From NCBI GenBank assembly GCA_008933805.1, contig WBUH01000016.1, forward strand, positions 44,215 through 108,214: DNA of 64,000 bases. Reading direction: 5' to 3'. Below, one piece after another: positions 34,910 through 45,700 of this stretch (its first letter is position 1; the number at the start of each line of letters is the position of its first letter). Made by a program: the position numbers and the translations under genes. The DNA comes from Bacteroidota bacterium (GTDB lineage Bacteria; Bacteroidota; Bacteroidia; UBA8524). The notes under the pieces were generated by a model. That model had not been told where the DNA came from. It did no database searches and saw nothing but the letters and a program-made list of their open reading frames with translations.

Positions 34910-37683
34910 TTATATAGGTAATGTTATTTGAATGGTAGTGCCCCGGTTAAGTTTACTTTCTAGCTCAATAGTTCCGCCATGCATCTCAACAAACTGCTTT
35001 ACAATCACAAGTCCCAAGCCGGTACCGGGAATAGTGAGTGCATTGCTGCCCCTGTAAAACGATTGAAAAAGGTTTTTCAAGTCATTTTCGGCAATGCCTA
35101 TACCGTAGTCTTTTATTGTAATCTGAACTAATTTTCTGTCAAATTTAATATTTAGTTCGGGATTTTTTTTACCCGCTGAATATTTAAGGCATTTGAAATT
35201 AAGTTGTTCAAAATATGCGAAACCAGCATTTGGTCTATTTTAACATCGCGCGGGGTGCCTTTAAAATTAATGATGGGTATTCGGCTTTCCTCGGGATGAG
35301 ATTCGCGGTAGCGTTCAAGAGTATCATTTATAAATGACACAAAATTAACTACTTCCGGCTGGTAATGTATTTTACCGCTATCCATACGACCCAGCAGTAA
35401 TACTCCCGATATTAAATCGTTAATCCGGTTTACTTGCTCCAGAATCTTTTTAAAGTGAAAACTGAAACGGTCTTTTACATCCGATTTCCTAAGACCGGGT
35501 AAGTACCTTACCATCAAATCAGAGCTTGATTTGATGGTGGTAAGCGGCGTGCGGAATTCGTGAGAAATCATATTGATAAGGTTGGTACGCAACTCAACCA
35601 ACTCGCGCTCTTTTTCAAGGGCATTAATAATCTCTTCCTCGGCCTTTTTCTGCTGACTAATATCGCGGGTGGCCGTTTGTATCAGCACCGGCCGGCCTTT
35701 ATCAGGATGCGGGTCTTGCAAACCTGCAACGGTTTCTACCCATACGTAGTGGCCTTTGCGGTGCTTTACACGATAACGCACAAAGCCCGGATGCTTGCCC
35801 TTGATAATTTGTGCAAAGGCATTTTTTACCTCTACAACATCATCAGGATGTATGCAATCCCATGCAAAGCCGCCCACAAGTGCCCGTGCAGGATAGCCCA
35901 GCATTTCTTGCATTGAAGGCGAAACATACAAATACCGGCTTTCAGCATCGTGAAGACAGATAATGTCTTTTGTGTTTTCTGACAAAAGCCTGTAGCGCTC
36001 TTCGCTTTCGCGCAATTGGGCTTCGGCCAGTTTTTTACTGTTAATATCGAATATCGAGCCTGTTACGCCCGTTAACTCATAATTAGAATCGTATAAACCG
36101 CGCAACCAAATCTCCGTCCAGTAAGCAACTCCATTGCTTATTACCTGCATTTCCATCCTTCCGGGGCCAATTTGTTTTTCCCTCAATTGGGTAAACACCT
36201 GCTCCAGTTCCTTTACGTTCGTATCAGCCACAAAATCAACCAGTTTTTTACCCAAACTGTCTCTAATGTTTTTACCTGTAAGGTTTTTCCACGAATTATT
36301 TAAGAAGGTAATATGGCCACTGCGATCGGTTTCAAAAACAACTTCTTTCAAGCTGTTCACTAACCGCTGGTAGTGCTCTTCCTGCCTTCTGATTTTTAAC
36401 TCATACAGCTTCTCTGTCGAAATATCACTGGCTGAACCGCTGTGTTGCACCACATTTCCACTTGCATCATAGGTAAAGTTTATAGTCCCCTTCACCCATA
36501 CATAGCGGCCTTTTTTATGTTTGGCAACCGTTTCAAAGTCAAGCGCAGCCTGCCGCGAAGCAACAGCAGCTTTTATACGCTCTTCAAGCAGTTCAGTATC
36601 TTCTGTTTTTAATAAATTCCTTATCGGCAGCAAATCACCGCCCCACTCACCCGGTGCATACCCAAAAATGGTGTACATACGCGATGATATATACGTATCC
36701 TGATTTTGAATGTCCCATACCCAAAGCCCGTCAGTTGCACCTTCTATAGCGTTCTCTAACTGACGATTTTTATTTACCAGTTCGGCTGTTAGGTTATTTA
36801 TTTTTAACAACGCACCAATATTGTGCGCCAACGATTTAAGTGCCTTTTTCTCGGCACGCCCCCAATCGCGGGTGTTTTCCAGGTCTTCAAAACCGATATA
36901 GCCCCACAGTTGGTTATCAATAAATATGGGGATGGTAAGCAGTGAGTAAATATTAAGGGTTGAGATAATATCAAGTACTGCCTTATCAAACCGTGAACGT
37001 GGCGAAATAGATACTTGATTGCCCGACTTAAGTATTTCTAAAACGGGTAAAAACTCTTGAAAATTAAAGGATTTAAGCTGTGCAAACTCTTTGGTATTAA
37101 AGCCGCCTTTGCGCACCCATTCGTACATTCGTTCAGCTACTATCCTACCCCTTTCTTCGCTTACTTTGTAAATGTAAGCGCGGTGTACCTGTAATGCTTT
37201 CCCAATAGTTTCAAGCACAGTGCTCAGTCCTTGCGAAGAATCGGGATCGCTAAACAACACTTCGGTACAGCGTGTAATAGCTTTTAGCAGGCGGGTTTCA
37301 ACCAGCTCGTTTTTCTTTGAGCGGGTAATATCAAAAAAAGTAAATTCAAAATGAGGTTCAGCGTTTCCGTTGCGTTGTACCTGAGCATCAATTCGCACCA
37401 CCAGCTCATCTTGCCTAGAGTCTAATATAATGGTATGCCCCTCCCAGTTTTTACCTTTTTGCAGGGCATCCAAAATTTCAGCATAAACTCCTTCGCTCTC
37501 AAACAAGTTCTCAAGCCCGCCGCTTGTATTTAACACTTCGGCAGTATATCTGGAAAGCTGCGAGAATGCAGGACTTAGGGAGATGATGTTTCCATTATAT
37601 CCTGCAAGCACCATTGGCTCTTCTGCCTTATTTTGCATACGCTGTTTAACAGGTTTTTTTTCTTCCTTCTCCTCAGCTTCCAT
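34910..37683 (-). pseudogene. Multi-PAS/GAF sensor histidine kinase interrupted by one-base frameshift
   Basis: The continuous frame from the ATG at 37683 ends early at a TAA at 35152-35154, just inside the ATPase domain. Restoring one base in the short T run at 35183-35185 (reading NALKYS instead of NALNIQ) joins it to a frame that continues to the TAA at 34910-34912. That frame supplies the missing G1 box (DYGIGIAEND), F box and G2 box (GTGLGLVIVKQF). The whole length, 2774 bases, is one short of a multiple of three. The repaired product would have 924 residues: PAS (about 20-115), GAF (about 145-290), three PAS/PAC domains (about 310-690) and HisKA with SHEFRTPL. It is either a real recent mutation or a sequencing error at a homopolymer. 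The partner regulator follows directly. Confidence 0.85.
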
Positions 37684-37744
37684 TACAAACCCAAAATACA
37701 ATTAATTGTAAAACAAAACAAGAATAAAAGCTGCGTGATGATAG

Positions 37745-37774
37745 TTTGGGTTGACAATCTGTAGACTATATTTG
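37745..37774 (+). promoter_or_regulatory. Promoter of pssA-purS
   Basis: TTTG at 37745-37748, 18-base spacer, TATATTTG at 37767-37774. It ends only five bases before the TTG start, predicting a leaderless mRNA. Confidence 0.7.
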
Positions 37775-37779
37775 CGGCG

Positions 37780-38535
37780 TTGAAATTTTTACGCACTCAT
37801 ATCCCCAACGCAATCACTTCGCTTAACCTGTTTTCGGGCTTAACAGCGATCTATTTGTCGTTTCACGGACAGCTTGCGGCAGCGGCTTTTTGCATTATTG
37901 CGGCAGCTGTATTTGACTTTTTTGACGGAATGGCCGCCCGTCTATTAAAAAGCAACAACATTATCGGCAAAGATTTAGATTCATTGGCAGATGTAGTAAG
38001 TTTTGGAGCTGCGCCGGCATTTATAATCGTACACCTAAAAAGTTATTATTATTCGATACACCCTGCTGAAGCTAGCCCCAACTATTTACATATTTCTTTT
38101 TACGAGGAACAAATAATGGTGTTTGCCTTTATTATGGTGGTATTTTCAGCAATCAGGCTGGCTATATTTAATAACGATACACGACAAAGCACCTCGTTTA
38201 TAGGCGTACCAACGCCTGCAAACGCTTTGTTTATTATCTCGTTTGCGTTGATTGCCAACTACCAGCCGCAATACTTCCCCATCAGTGTTATAGAAAACGC
38301 TTGGATGGTGGGCGGTATTTGTTTGTTCTTATCGTATATGTTGGTATCGCCGCTGCCGTTGTTTGCGCTTAAGTTTAAACAATGGGGCTTTAAAGGCAAC
38401 GAGGTTCGTTACCTGTTTGTTGCTGCCGCCGCTGTGCTGATACTGTTGTTTAAGTTTGTAGCTATACCTATAGTGATAGTACTGTATGTACTTACTTCAT
38501 TAATATTAAATTTTGCCAAAAAACCGAACGTATGA
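37780..38535 (+). CDS. pssA: CDP-diacylglycerol-serine O-phosphatidyltransferase
   Basis: 251 residues, six to eight membrane helices. The CDP-alcohol phosphotransferase motif is intact: DGMAARLLKS followed by GKDLDSLADVVSFG. It makes phosphatidylserine from CDP-diacylglycerol and serine at the inner membrane, between CdsA and Psd. The start is TTG at 37780; the N-terminus KFLRTHIPNAITSLNLFSG is the usual beginning of the family and no ATG lies near. Its last four bases overlap purS. Confidence 0.94.
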   Translation: MKFLRTHIPNAITSLNLFSGLTAIYLSFHGQLAAAAFCIIAAAVFDFFDGMAARLLKSNNIIGKDLDSLADVVSFGAAPAFIIVHLKSYYYSIHPAEASPNYLHISFYEEQIMVFAFIMVVFSAIRLAIFNNDTRQSTSFIGVPTPANALFIISFALIANYQPQYFPISVIENAWMVGGICLFLSYMLVSPLPLFALKFKQWGFKGNEVRYLFVAAAAVLILLFKFVAIPIVIVLYVLTSLILNFAKKPNV

Positions 38536-38783
38536 AATATATAGCCGAAATAAATGTAATGCCCCACAAAAACCTGTTAGACCCACAAGGCAAAGCCGTT
38601 ACAGGTGGTATTCACAGCTTGGGAATGAATGAAATTAACAACGTGCGCGTGGGTAAACGCATCACTTTAGAAATTGATGCCGACACCGAAACTGCTGCCC
38701 GTGAAAAAGCAGAAACTATTTGCAAAAAATTGCTGGCCAACCCCGTAATGGAATATTTTGAGGTGGCTGTGCATACTGCATAA
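38532..38783 (+). CDS. purS: Phosphoribosylformylglycinamidine synthase subunit PurS
   Basis: 83 residues, the normal PurS size, with the typical LDPQGKAV and GMNEINNVRVGKRITLEI core. PurS forms the bridging dimer between PurL and PurQ in the fourth step of purine synthesis in organisms that have the small-subunit form. Its ATGA overlap with pssA couples a purine gene to a phospholipid gene; purL and purQ are not in the window. Confidence 0.95.
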   Translation: MKYIAEINVMPHKNLLDPQGKAVTGGIHSLGMNEINNVRVGKRITLEIDADTETAAREKAETICKKLLANPVMEYFEVAVHTA

Positions 38784-38825
38784 CCTAATTAAATAATAAG
38801 CGGACTTTCGTCCTAATTATACTCT

Positions 38826-38858
38826 CGTGCAGTAGAACGTATTTGTTTCTACTGCACG
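38826..38858. terminator. 12-bp inverted repeat after purS
   Basis: CGTGCAGTAGAA (38826-38837) and TTCTACTGCACG (38847-38858) pair perfectly around a nine-base loop. There is no U-tract, so termination is likely but not certain. Confidence 0.5.
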
Positions 38859-38894
38859 CTGCATTAAATACGCTCCCTAACCTTTAACCTAACT

Positions 38895-40160
38895 ATGCGT
38901 AATTTTATATTTTTAGTTGCTTTACTATTTGCCGCCCCACTAACGGCACAAAACATTAAGTATGCCCGCAACGCCATCAATACCTTGTGCAGTGATGCTT
39001 ACCAAGGGCGTGGTTATGTAAAAAACGGCGACGGTAAAGCCGCTGAGTTTATTTATAAGGAGCTGAAAAAACTAAAGGGATTTGAGGTACAATACCAGCC
39101 TTTTGCGTTTACCGTGAATTCCTTCCCTTCGAAAATGGAGGTAACAGTTGACGGTAAAAAACTAAAGGCGGGAACGGACTACATGGTAACGCCTGAATGC
39201 CCAACGATAAAAGGTAATTACAAGGTTATAGTAGCCACGCATACTATTTTTGAAACAGAAACCGCCTATAAAGCCTTTATACAAAATTTAAGTACTGATG
39301 CAGCCTCTTATTTGGTGGTTATTGATACGTTGCCGGCTAATTTGAGTGCAGAAGCTTCTGGTCGTCTAAAATCACTAAAAGCAAACACCGTAAAGGTTGC
39401 GGGTTTTATTAATCTGACCAATAAAAAATTAATGTGGTCAGTTGGCACCGAGCAAGCAGCCACCGCTGAACTAATGGTGGTAGACAAGGCCTTTGACCGA
39501 CAGGCTAAAAAAATAAAACTGAATATTACAGCTGAATTAAAACCCCACAGTACCAACAACGTATTGGGTTTTATAAAAGGCACTGAAAACCCCGACAGTA
39601 TTATCGTTTTAAGTGCCCACTACGACCACTTGGGGCGCATGGGTAAAAAAACAATTTTTCCGGGGGCTAATGACAATGCCAGCGGCGTTGCGATTATGCT
39701 TGATTTGGCCAATTACTATAGCCAGCACCCGCCAAAATGTTCGATGCTTTTTATTGGGTTTGCGGCTGAAGAGGCAGGACTCATCGGCAGCTATTATTAC
39801 GTGAACTATCCCGTTTACCCGTTAGAACGAATGAAGTTTTTAATAAACCTTGATTTGATTGGCACGGGTGAGAAAGGAATAATGGCAGTGAACGGTTTAG
39901 AGTTTACCCCTGAGTATAACGCGCTGACGGCCATTAATACCGAAAAGGGGTATTTATCATCGGTACAGGCAAGGGGAAAAGCCGCCAACAGCGACCATTA
40001 CTGGTTTACTGAAAAAGGGGTTCGGGCTTTCTTTTTTTATTTGATGGGAGATTTCCCGTATTACCACGACCCCGAAGACCGTGCTGAAATTTTACCTCTA
40101 ACAGAGTACGAGGATACTTTCAGGCTTATCCGCGATTTCATGGAGTACTTACAACAGTAA
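38895..40160 (+). CDS. M28 family secreted aminopeptidase-like zinc peptidase
   Basis: 421 residues starting with a signal peptide (RNFIFLVALLFAAPLTA). The M28 metal ligands are visible: SAHYDHLGR, GANDNASGVA, FAAEEAGLIGS, NLDLIGTG and the C-terminal HDPED segment (about 240-400). A PA-like insertion occupies about 90-200. These enzymes act in the periplasm or outside the cell as aminopeptidases or, in some cases, glutaminyl cyclases. The gene is convergent with msrB, which ends three bases later. Confidence 0.92.
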   Translation: MRNFIFLVALLFAAPLTAQNIKYARNAINTLCSDAYQGRGYVKNGDGKAAEFIYKELKKLKGFEVQYQPFAFTVNSFPSKMEVTVDGKKLKAGTDYMVTPECPTIKGNYKVIVATHTIFETETAYKAFIQNLSTDAASYLVVIDTLPANLSAEASGRLKSLKANTVKVAGFINLTNKKLMWSVGTEQAATAELMVVDKAFDRQAKKIKLNITAELKPHSTNNVLGFIKGTENPDSIIVLSAHYDHLGRMGKKTIFPGANDNASGVAIMLDLANYYSQHPPKCSMLFIGFAAEEAGLIGSYYYVNYPVYPLERMKFLINLDLIGTGEKGIMAVNGLEFTPEYNALTAINTEKGYLSSVQARGKAANSDHYWFTEKGVRAFFFYLMGDFPYYHDPEDRAEILPLTEYEDTFRLIRDFMEYLQQ

Positions 40161-40163
40161 GCC

Positions 40164-40649
40164 CTACTTCTTTTCAAACCCCAGCGAAATAGAATTAATA
40201 CAATACCGCAAGCCTGTGGTATCGGGTCCATCATCAAACACATGGCCTAAATGACCGCTGCAACGGGCACACTGCACCTCAATGCGTTTCATACCGTGTG
40301 AATAATCAGGCATGGTTTTAATTTTACTACTGTCTATCGCTTTAAAAAAGCTGGGCCAACCGCATCCCGCATCAAACTTTGTAGCAGAATAAAACAACTC
40401 ATTTCCACAGGCTTTGCATACATACACCCCCGAATCCCAAAACTGGTCGTATTCACCTGTATAAGGTATCTCGGTGGCTTTTTCACGCAACACTTTATAT
40501 TCATCTTCGGTAAGTTGCTTGCGCCACTCTTCCTCAGCTTTTTGTACCTGTCCGGTCTGTTCGGTTTTTGCAACCTGAACTGATTTTTTAGCACACGAAG
40601 CTGAAAAAATCACAATTATTATCACAACTATGCCTTGTATAATTTTCAT
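40164..40649 (-). CDS. msrB: Peptide-methionine (R)-S-oxide reductase, lipoprotein form
   Basis: 161 residues. The lipobox FSASC after a hydrophobic start (VVIIIVIFS) makes this a lipid-anchored periplasmic enzyme. The MsrB domain (about 45-160) has two zinc CxxC pairs (CKAC and CARC), the substrate loop GCGWPSF and the catalytic Cys in RYCINS. It repairs oxidised methionine in exported proteins, unlike the cytoplasmic forms. Confidence 0.95.
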   Translation of the reverse strand: MKIIQGIVVIIIVIFSASCAKKSVQVAKTEQTGQVQKAEEEWRKQLTEDEYKVLREKATEIPYTGEYDQFWDSGVYVCKACGNELFYSATKFDAGCGWPSFFKAIDSSKIKTMPDYSHGMKRIEVQCARCSGHLGHVFDDGPDTTGLRYCINSISLGFEKK

Positions 40650-40672
40650 CGAATTTTTAATTTTTTGTAAAT

Positions 40673-40714
40673 AAAAAGCCCGGCCCGTTTTGGTTAATGA
40701 AACGAGGGCCGGGC
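40673..40714 (-). terminator. Rho-independent terminator of the fasciclin gene
   Basis: GCCCGGCCC (40678-40686) and GGGCCGGGC (40706-40714), nine GC-rich pairs with an extra GTTT/AAAC inner stem; on the minus strand TTTTTA follows. Confidence 0.85.
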
Positions 40715-40731
40715 ATGAACAAGCGGATAGA

Positions 40732-41295
40732 TTATGGCAATAGAACTTTGTCTACTACGTGTATCACACCGTTAGATTGTTTCACATTATAGGTGCTAAT
40801 GTTTGCAGTGTTGCCTTTGGCATCGGTAACAGTAATGTTAAAGTCACCGTTCATCATAAAGGTAAGTTCACCACCGGCAACGGTTTTCAGGGTTGCTTTA
40901 CCGTTTCCTTTTTTGATTAGTTTTTTTAGCGCATCAAAATCATAATTGCCTGCTACCACGTGGTAAGTAAGCACGCCTACTAATGTAGCTTTGTTTTCAG
41001 GTTTCAAAAGTGTTTCAACAGTACCGGCAGGTAAGTTTTCAAACGCATCGTTGGTGGGAGCAAATACGGTAAACGGCCCTGTGCCTTTTAAGGTTTCTAC
41101 CAAACCGCCTGCTTTTACAGCAGCTACCAACGTAGTGTGGTCGGCAGAGTTTACAGCATTGTCAATAATATCTTTGTTAGGGTACATTTCCTGGCCGCCC
41201 ACTTTGGTAGTTTGGGCAGTTGCGGCTGCAAGTCCGGCTATTGCAAATGCAGTTACCAGTAGGGTTTTCTTCAAATTCATTGTCAAGTTTTTCAT
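40732..41295 (-). CDS. Secreted fasciclin (FAS1) domain protein
   Basis: 187 residues from the ATG at 41295; a second Met at 41280 directly before the signal peptide (LKKTLLVTAFAIAGLAAATA) is equally possible. One FAS1 domain covers about 50-187, with the H1 motif TVFAPTNDAF, the central YHVV and the terminal NGVIHVVDKVLLP. FAS1 proteins mediate adhesion and are common in the envelope of this phylum. It has a strong terminator and its own transcription unit. Confidence 0.93.
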   Translation of the reverse strand: MKNLTMNLKKTLLVTAFAIAGLAAATAQTTKVGGQEMYPNKDIIDNAVNSADHTTLVAAVKAGGLVETLKGTGPFTVFAPTNDAFENLPAGTVETLLKPENKATLVGVLTYHVVAGNYDFDALKKLIKKGNGKATLKTVAGGELTFMMNGDFNITVTDAKGNTANISTYNVKQSNGVIHVVDKVLLP

Positions 41296-41512
41296 GGTGT
41301 ATTGTCTGTTTTGATTGTTTGACAATACCTACGGAGAAACTTCACCCTACGGTTTTATAAATCGTAAAATTTATCTTAACTGTTTATAAATGAAACTTTT
41401 AATTACCCTTCGGTGCGGCATAAAACTGCGCCCCATTTCTATAGTTTTACCATCCGTTTGCGATGTCATAGTATTCATACCTAGTATGTGTTTAGAGGGT
41501 ATATCAAGTATT

Positions 41513-42553
41513 TTAATGTTCATTATTTAGTAATTCTTCGTTTTCTATCTGAAAATCAGCTTCTGTATAAATGTCCCAAACTTGGGTTGAAGAACGGTTA
41601 TAAATAAAAAAAGTGAAAAAGTGTTGCCAGAATAATTTTTCTGTTTTCGGCATTCTTTTAAAAACCTCTTGGAATTTTAAATTAAAAATAGGAGTATAAG
41701 GCAATTGTAGCCCCGCGGCAACAGGTTTAAACATGGGTGCCAGGGCAGTAAACGTAATTTCGGCGCCAGATTCTTTTGCTTCCCATTCAGAATATATCCG
41801 CAGCACATCAATGGTGTCCGGATTAAACCCGTAAGTCGTAACCGAATCAATTAAATCATAGATATCATCGGGATTATTTGGGTTAGGATGTTGCGTGTTC
41901 ACTTTTATACTTACCCTATCCAAAATTTCTTCAATTGTATAGGTAGTGGTCAAGGAATCGTATCGATATGCTTTTAACTGCCCACTAATCCCGTAATTAT
42001 AAAATTTTATACCCAGATCCCTTATCTCTGATTTACAAAAGTCTATTAGGCCTTTTCCTGTTATGGTCGTGAAATTCTTAGCTAAATAATAGTCTATTAT
42101 ATTATTGTAATATTTATCCATCTGTTTTCTCACTTTATTTAAACTCACATACACTATCATCCCATTTGAATACTCAAGTTTTAATGCACTGTTATCGTGA
42201 AAACACAGCTCCGAAGGGTAGTACAATCCTTCGTAAATAAACGTATCTATCAGATCATATATATCGTCAGGATTCATTGGGTTACTGATTTTAACATATC
42301 TCTTCTTATAAAGATTATCATAAAAATCCTGTAAGGGGTGTAATTCTTTTAATCCTGAATCTTTATAGATGGGTAGTTTTCCTTCATCAATATTTTCTTT
42401 TATTTTATCCATCATCCTCCATGAATGTACGGTAGTATAATTCAGCAGGTCGATAAAATTAAAGTTGGCACGGGCAGGTTCAGGCATTTGCGAAAACAGG
42501 TCAGCAGAAATTAAAAAAAAGAGTGTCGTTACAAATAGTTTAAGGTGTTTCAT
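41513..42553 (-). CDS. Secreted protein, possibly GldN/PorN-like
   Basis: 346 residues from the ATG at 42553, which starts the signal peptide (KHLKLFVTTLFFLISADLFS). The segment HSWRMMDKIKEN, the repeated motif NPDDIYDLID (about 85 and 215), and the C-terminal series FTALAPM, LFWQHFFTFFIYN and WDIYTEADF recall in order the layout of GldN/PorN, a periplasmic ring component of the T9SS. The match is by eye and weak, and typical gldKLM neighbours are missing. It may be a diverged paralogue or an unrelated secreted protein. Confidence 0.5.
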   Translation of the reverse strand: MKHLKLFVTTLFFLISADLFSQMPEPARANFNFIDLLNYTTVHSWRMMDKIKENIDEGKLPIYKDSGLKELHPLQDFYDNLYKKRYVKISNPMNPDDIYDLIDTFIYEGLYYPSELCFHDNSALKLEYSNGMIVYVSLNKVRKQMDKYYNNIIDYYLAKNFTTITGKGLIDFCKSEIRDLGIKFYNYGISGQLKAYRYDSLTTTYTIEEILDRVSIKVNTQHPNPNNPDDIYDLIDSVTTYGFNPDTIDVLRIYSEWEAKESGAEITFTALAPMFKPVAAGLQLPYTPIFNLKFQEVFKRMPKTEKLFWQHFFTFFIYNRSSTQVWDIYTEADFQIENEELLNNEH

Positions 42554-42701
42554 ACAGAAAGAAATAGCAAACTTGGGCAAAAGATACGTAAAGCCTAAAT
42601 GATTACCCTTTTTAAACATATTTCCTCGATATTTACAACGTTTCTATCACAAACACACCCTTTCGTACGTTTACTTAATGCAACTTAAAGGTATCCATCA
42701 C

Positions 42702-42709
42702 TATCTTTG
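42702..42709 (+). promoter_or_regulatory. -7 element TATCTTTG for the DUF4175 gene
   Basis: Exact TAnnTTTG, 27 bases before the ATG at 42737, and overlapping the TTG at 42707, which is thereby ruled out as a start. Confidence 0.6.
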
Positions 42710-42736
42710 GTAATAAATTTGAGGGTTAACAGGCAA

Positions 42737-45700
42737 ATGGCACAAGGCACTAATTATGAAATACTGATAGCCAAGCTGGATGAGTTTATACGCAAGTATT
42801 ACAAAAACAAACTCATACGCGGAACTATATATACCATAGGCATACTGCTGCTGGCCTTTTTGGCAGCATCGGTACTTGAGTACTACGGACGTTTGAACAG
42901 CGCGTGGCGCGGTATTTTGTTTTTCGGCACACTGGGGCTTACCGGTTATGTGCTTACCCGTTTCATTTTTATTCCTCTTGCCAAACTATACCGCATCGGT
43001 CAGTTAATCAGTTACGAGCAAGCCTCAGCCATTATCGGCCAGCACTTTACTGATGTTCAGGATAAACTGCTAAACACCCTGCAACTGAAACACAGTGCTG
43101 ATAACGCCCACACACAATCAGCGTTGATAGAAGCCAGTATCAACCAAAAAATTGCCGAATTACAGCCCGTCCCCTTTAAAGCCGCCATTAACCTCAACGC
43201 CAACTATAAATACGCCAAATACGCTCTTATCCCCTTATTGCTGTTCATTGTCGTGCTGTTTACCAACAGCCGCATTATTACCGAGGGAACCAACCGCATA
43301 GTTAACTACGGGACATTTTTTGAAAAACAAGCCCCGTTTACCTTCAGCATTTTGAACAAAGCCCTGCAAACCATGCAAAACGAGGACTTTGTATTGAAAC
43401 TGAAAGTAAGTGGTGATGAATTGCCCGCCGAAGTGTTTTTGGAGATTGACGGTAACCGCTTTAAAATGGAGAAAGACGACAAGCTAAACTTTAGCTACAC
43501 GTTTAAAAACCTACAAAAAACTACTGATTTCCGATTTTTTGCCAGCGAATACTACTCAAAAGAAAGCAGTATAAAAGTGCTGCCTAAGCCTTTGGTAAGC
43601 GGTTTCCAAACTGTTTTGGAATACCCGGCTTATTTAGGCAAAGCTTCTGAAACCATACAAAATGCAGGCGACCTTACCCTGCCTCAAGGCACTGTGGTAA
43701 AATGGAAATTTACCACCCGTAATGCCGAGCAATTAAACGTTAAATTTAAAGACACTCTTTTACAAATACTGCCCAAAAACGGCAACCGTTTTGAGTTTTC
43801 GCGCCGCTTTATGGGTGAAAATTATTACATTGTAAAAGCCGCTAACAGCGAGGTAAGCAGCAACGATTCGGTATTGTACAACATTACCGTAATACCCGAT
43901 GCTTACCCCACCATTAAAGTAGAGGAAACCCGCGACAGCTTTAGTACCAAGCTGGTGTATTTTGCCGGAGAAGCCGCCGATGATTACGGCATCAACCGCA
44001 TTACTTTCAATTACAAGTTTTTGAAAAGCGAAGACCCTGTGAAAAAGAGCCAACCCATGCAAACCATCGGGATTAGCTCAACAGGGGCACAAGACCGCCG
44101 CTTCTACCACATTTGGGATTTGGCGCAGATAAACCTGCAGCCTGCCGAAGAAATTGAATACTACTTTGAGGTGTTTGATAACGATGGTGTGAACGGAATA
44201 AAAAGCACCAAAAGCATGGTGAAAACCTTCCGTGCACCTACCCTAAAAGAGATTGAGGCCGATATTACCCAAAGCAGCGAGGCATTGAAAGATAAGATGA
44301 CCGAGGCGATGGAGCAAACCAAGAAGATTGATAAACAAATACGCGACCTGCAAAAGAAACTGGTTGAAAAGAAAAATCTTACTTGGGAGGACAAGAAGCA
44401 GATTGAGGATTTATTGAAAAAGCAACGCGACCTTGAAAAGCAGATTGAAGAATTGAAGATGGAGAACCTTGAGAAGAACATCAAGGAGAACGAATATAAG
44501 AAGCTGGACCAAGAGATGCTGGATAAGCAAAAGGAACTGAACAAGCTGTTTGACGAGGTATTTGACGACAAGATGAAGGAGATGATGAAACAACTTGAAC
44601 AACTGATGCAGCAGGAAAATAAAGACCAGTTGAAAGAAGAGTTGGACAAGATGGAGTTGAACACCAAAGATGCCAACAAACAACTTGACCGTATGCTGGA
44701 GTTGTACAAGCAAATGGAGGTAGAGAAGAAGTTTGACGAGGCTTTGGAAAAAATGGATGAACTGGCCGACAAGCAGGAAAACCTTGCGGATGAAACTGAA
44801 AAGCAACCCGATGCAACCAAAGACCCTGAAAAACAAAAAGAACTGGAGCAAAAGCAAGAAGAGCTGAATCAGGAGTTTAAAGACCTGCAAAAAGATATTG
44901 ATGCGCTTGAAAAACTGAACGAAGAGTTGGAAGAACCCAAAGAGTTGGGGTTGGATGAGAAGGATATGGAAGAGGTTGAGAAGGACATGGAGGGCAGTAA
45001 GAAAGACCTTGAAAAGAAAGACAACAAAGAGGCTACAAAAAAACAACGCAAGGCTGCCAAAAAGATGAAGGAGAAAAAAGAGGAGTTGCAACAGCAGATG
45101 GAGGCCAAAGACAAAGAGCAACACGTTGAAGACTACAACACCTTGCGCGAGATAATGGACAATTTGGTTGAGCTTTCGTTTGAGCAAGAGAAGGTAATGG
45201 AGGCCATGCGTAGCGTTACAGGCTACAACCCGCAGCTGGTGGAGCTTACTCAAAAACAACGCAAAATAAAAGACGATGCAAAGATTATTGAAGACAGCTT
45301 GCTGGCTTTGAGCAAACGTGTGGTGCAAATGCGGACTTATATCAACAAGGAAGTGGGCGAAATGAACGCCAACATGGATAAATCGTTGAAATCATTAGGA
45401 TTGCGCCAAATACAGTTGGGCAGAAGCTACCAGCAGTATGTGATGACCAATATGAACAATCTTGCCGTGATGTTGAGCGAAGTGCTGAAGAATATGCAGG
45501 AAGACATGAGCGGACAAAGCGGCAAAGGCAAACAACAGGATAATAATGCCCGCAAAAAGAAGAAAAAAGGCAAAGACGCTTCCGCACTACGCCAAATGCA
45601 GGAAGAGCTGAATAAGCAGTTGAAAGACATGAAGGAGGGCAAAAACAAAGGCAAGGGCGATAAAGGTAAAGATGGAGATAAAGGCAAGGACGGGGAGAAA

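Noticed and set aside
44411..45328. 305-residue minus-strand open frame opposite the DUF4175 gene
   Set aside because: It is a Leu/Phe-rich mirror of the Lys/Glu codons of the coiled coil, has no start context or homology-like motif, and the plus-strand frame is clearly real.
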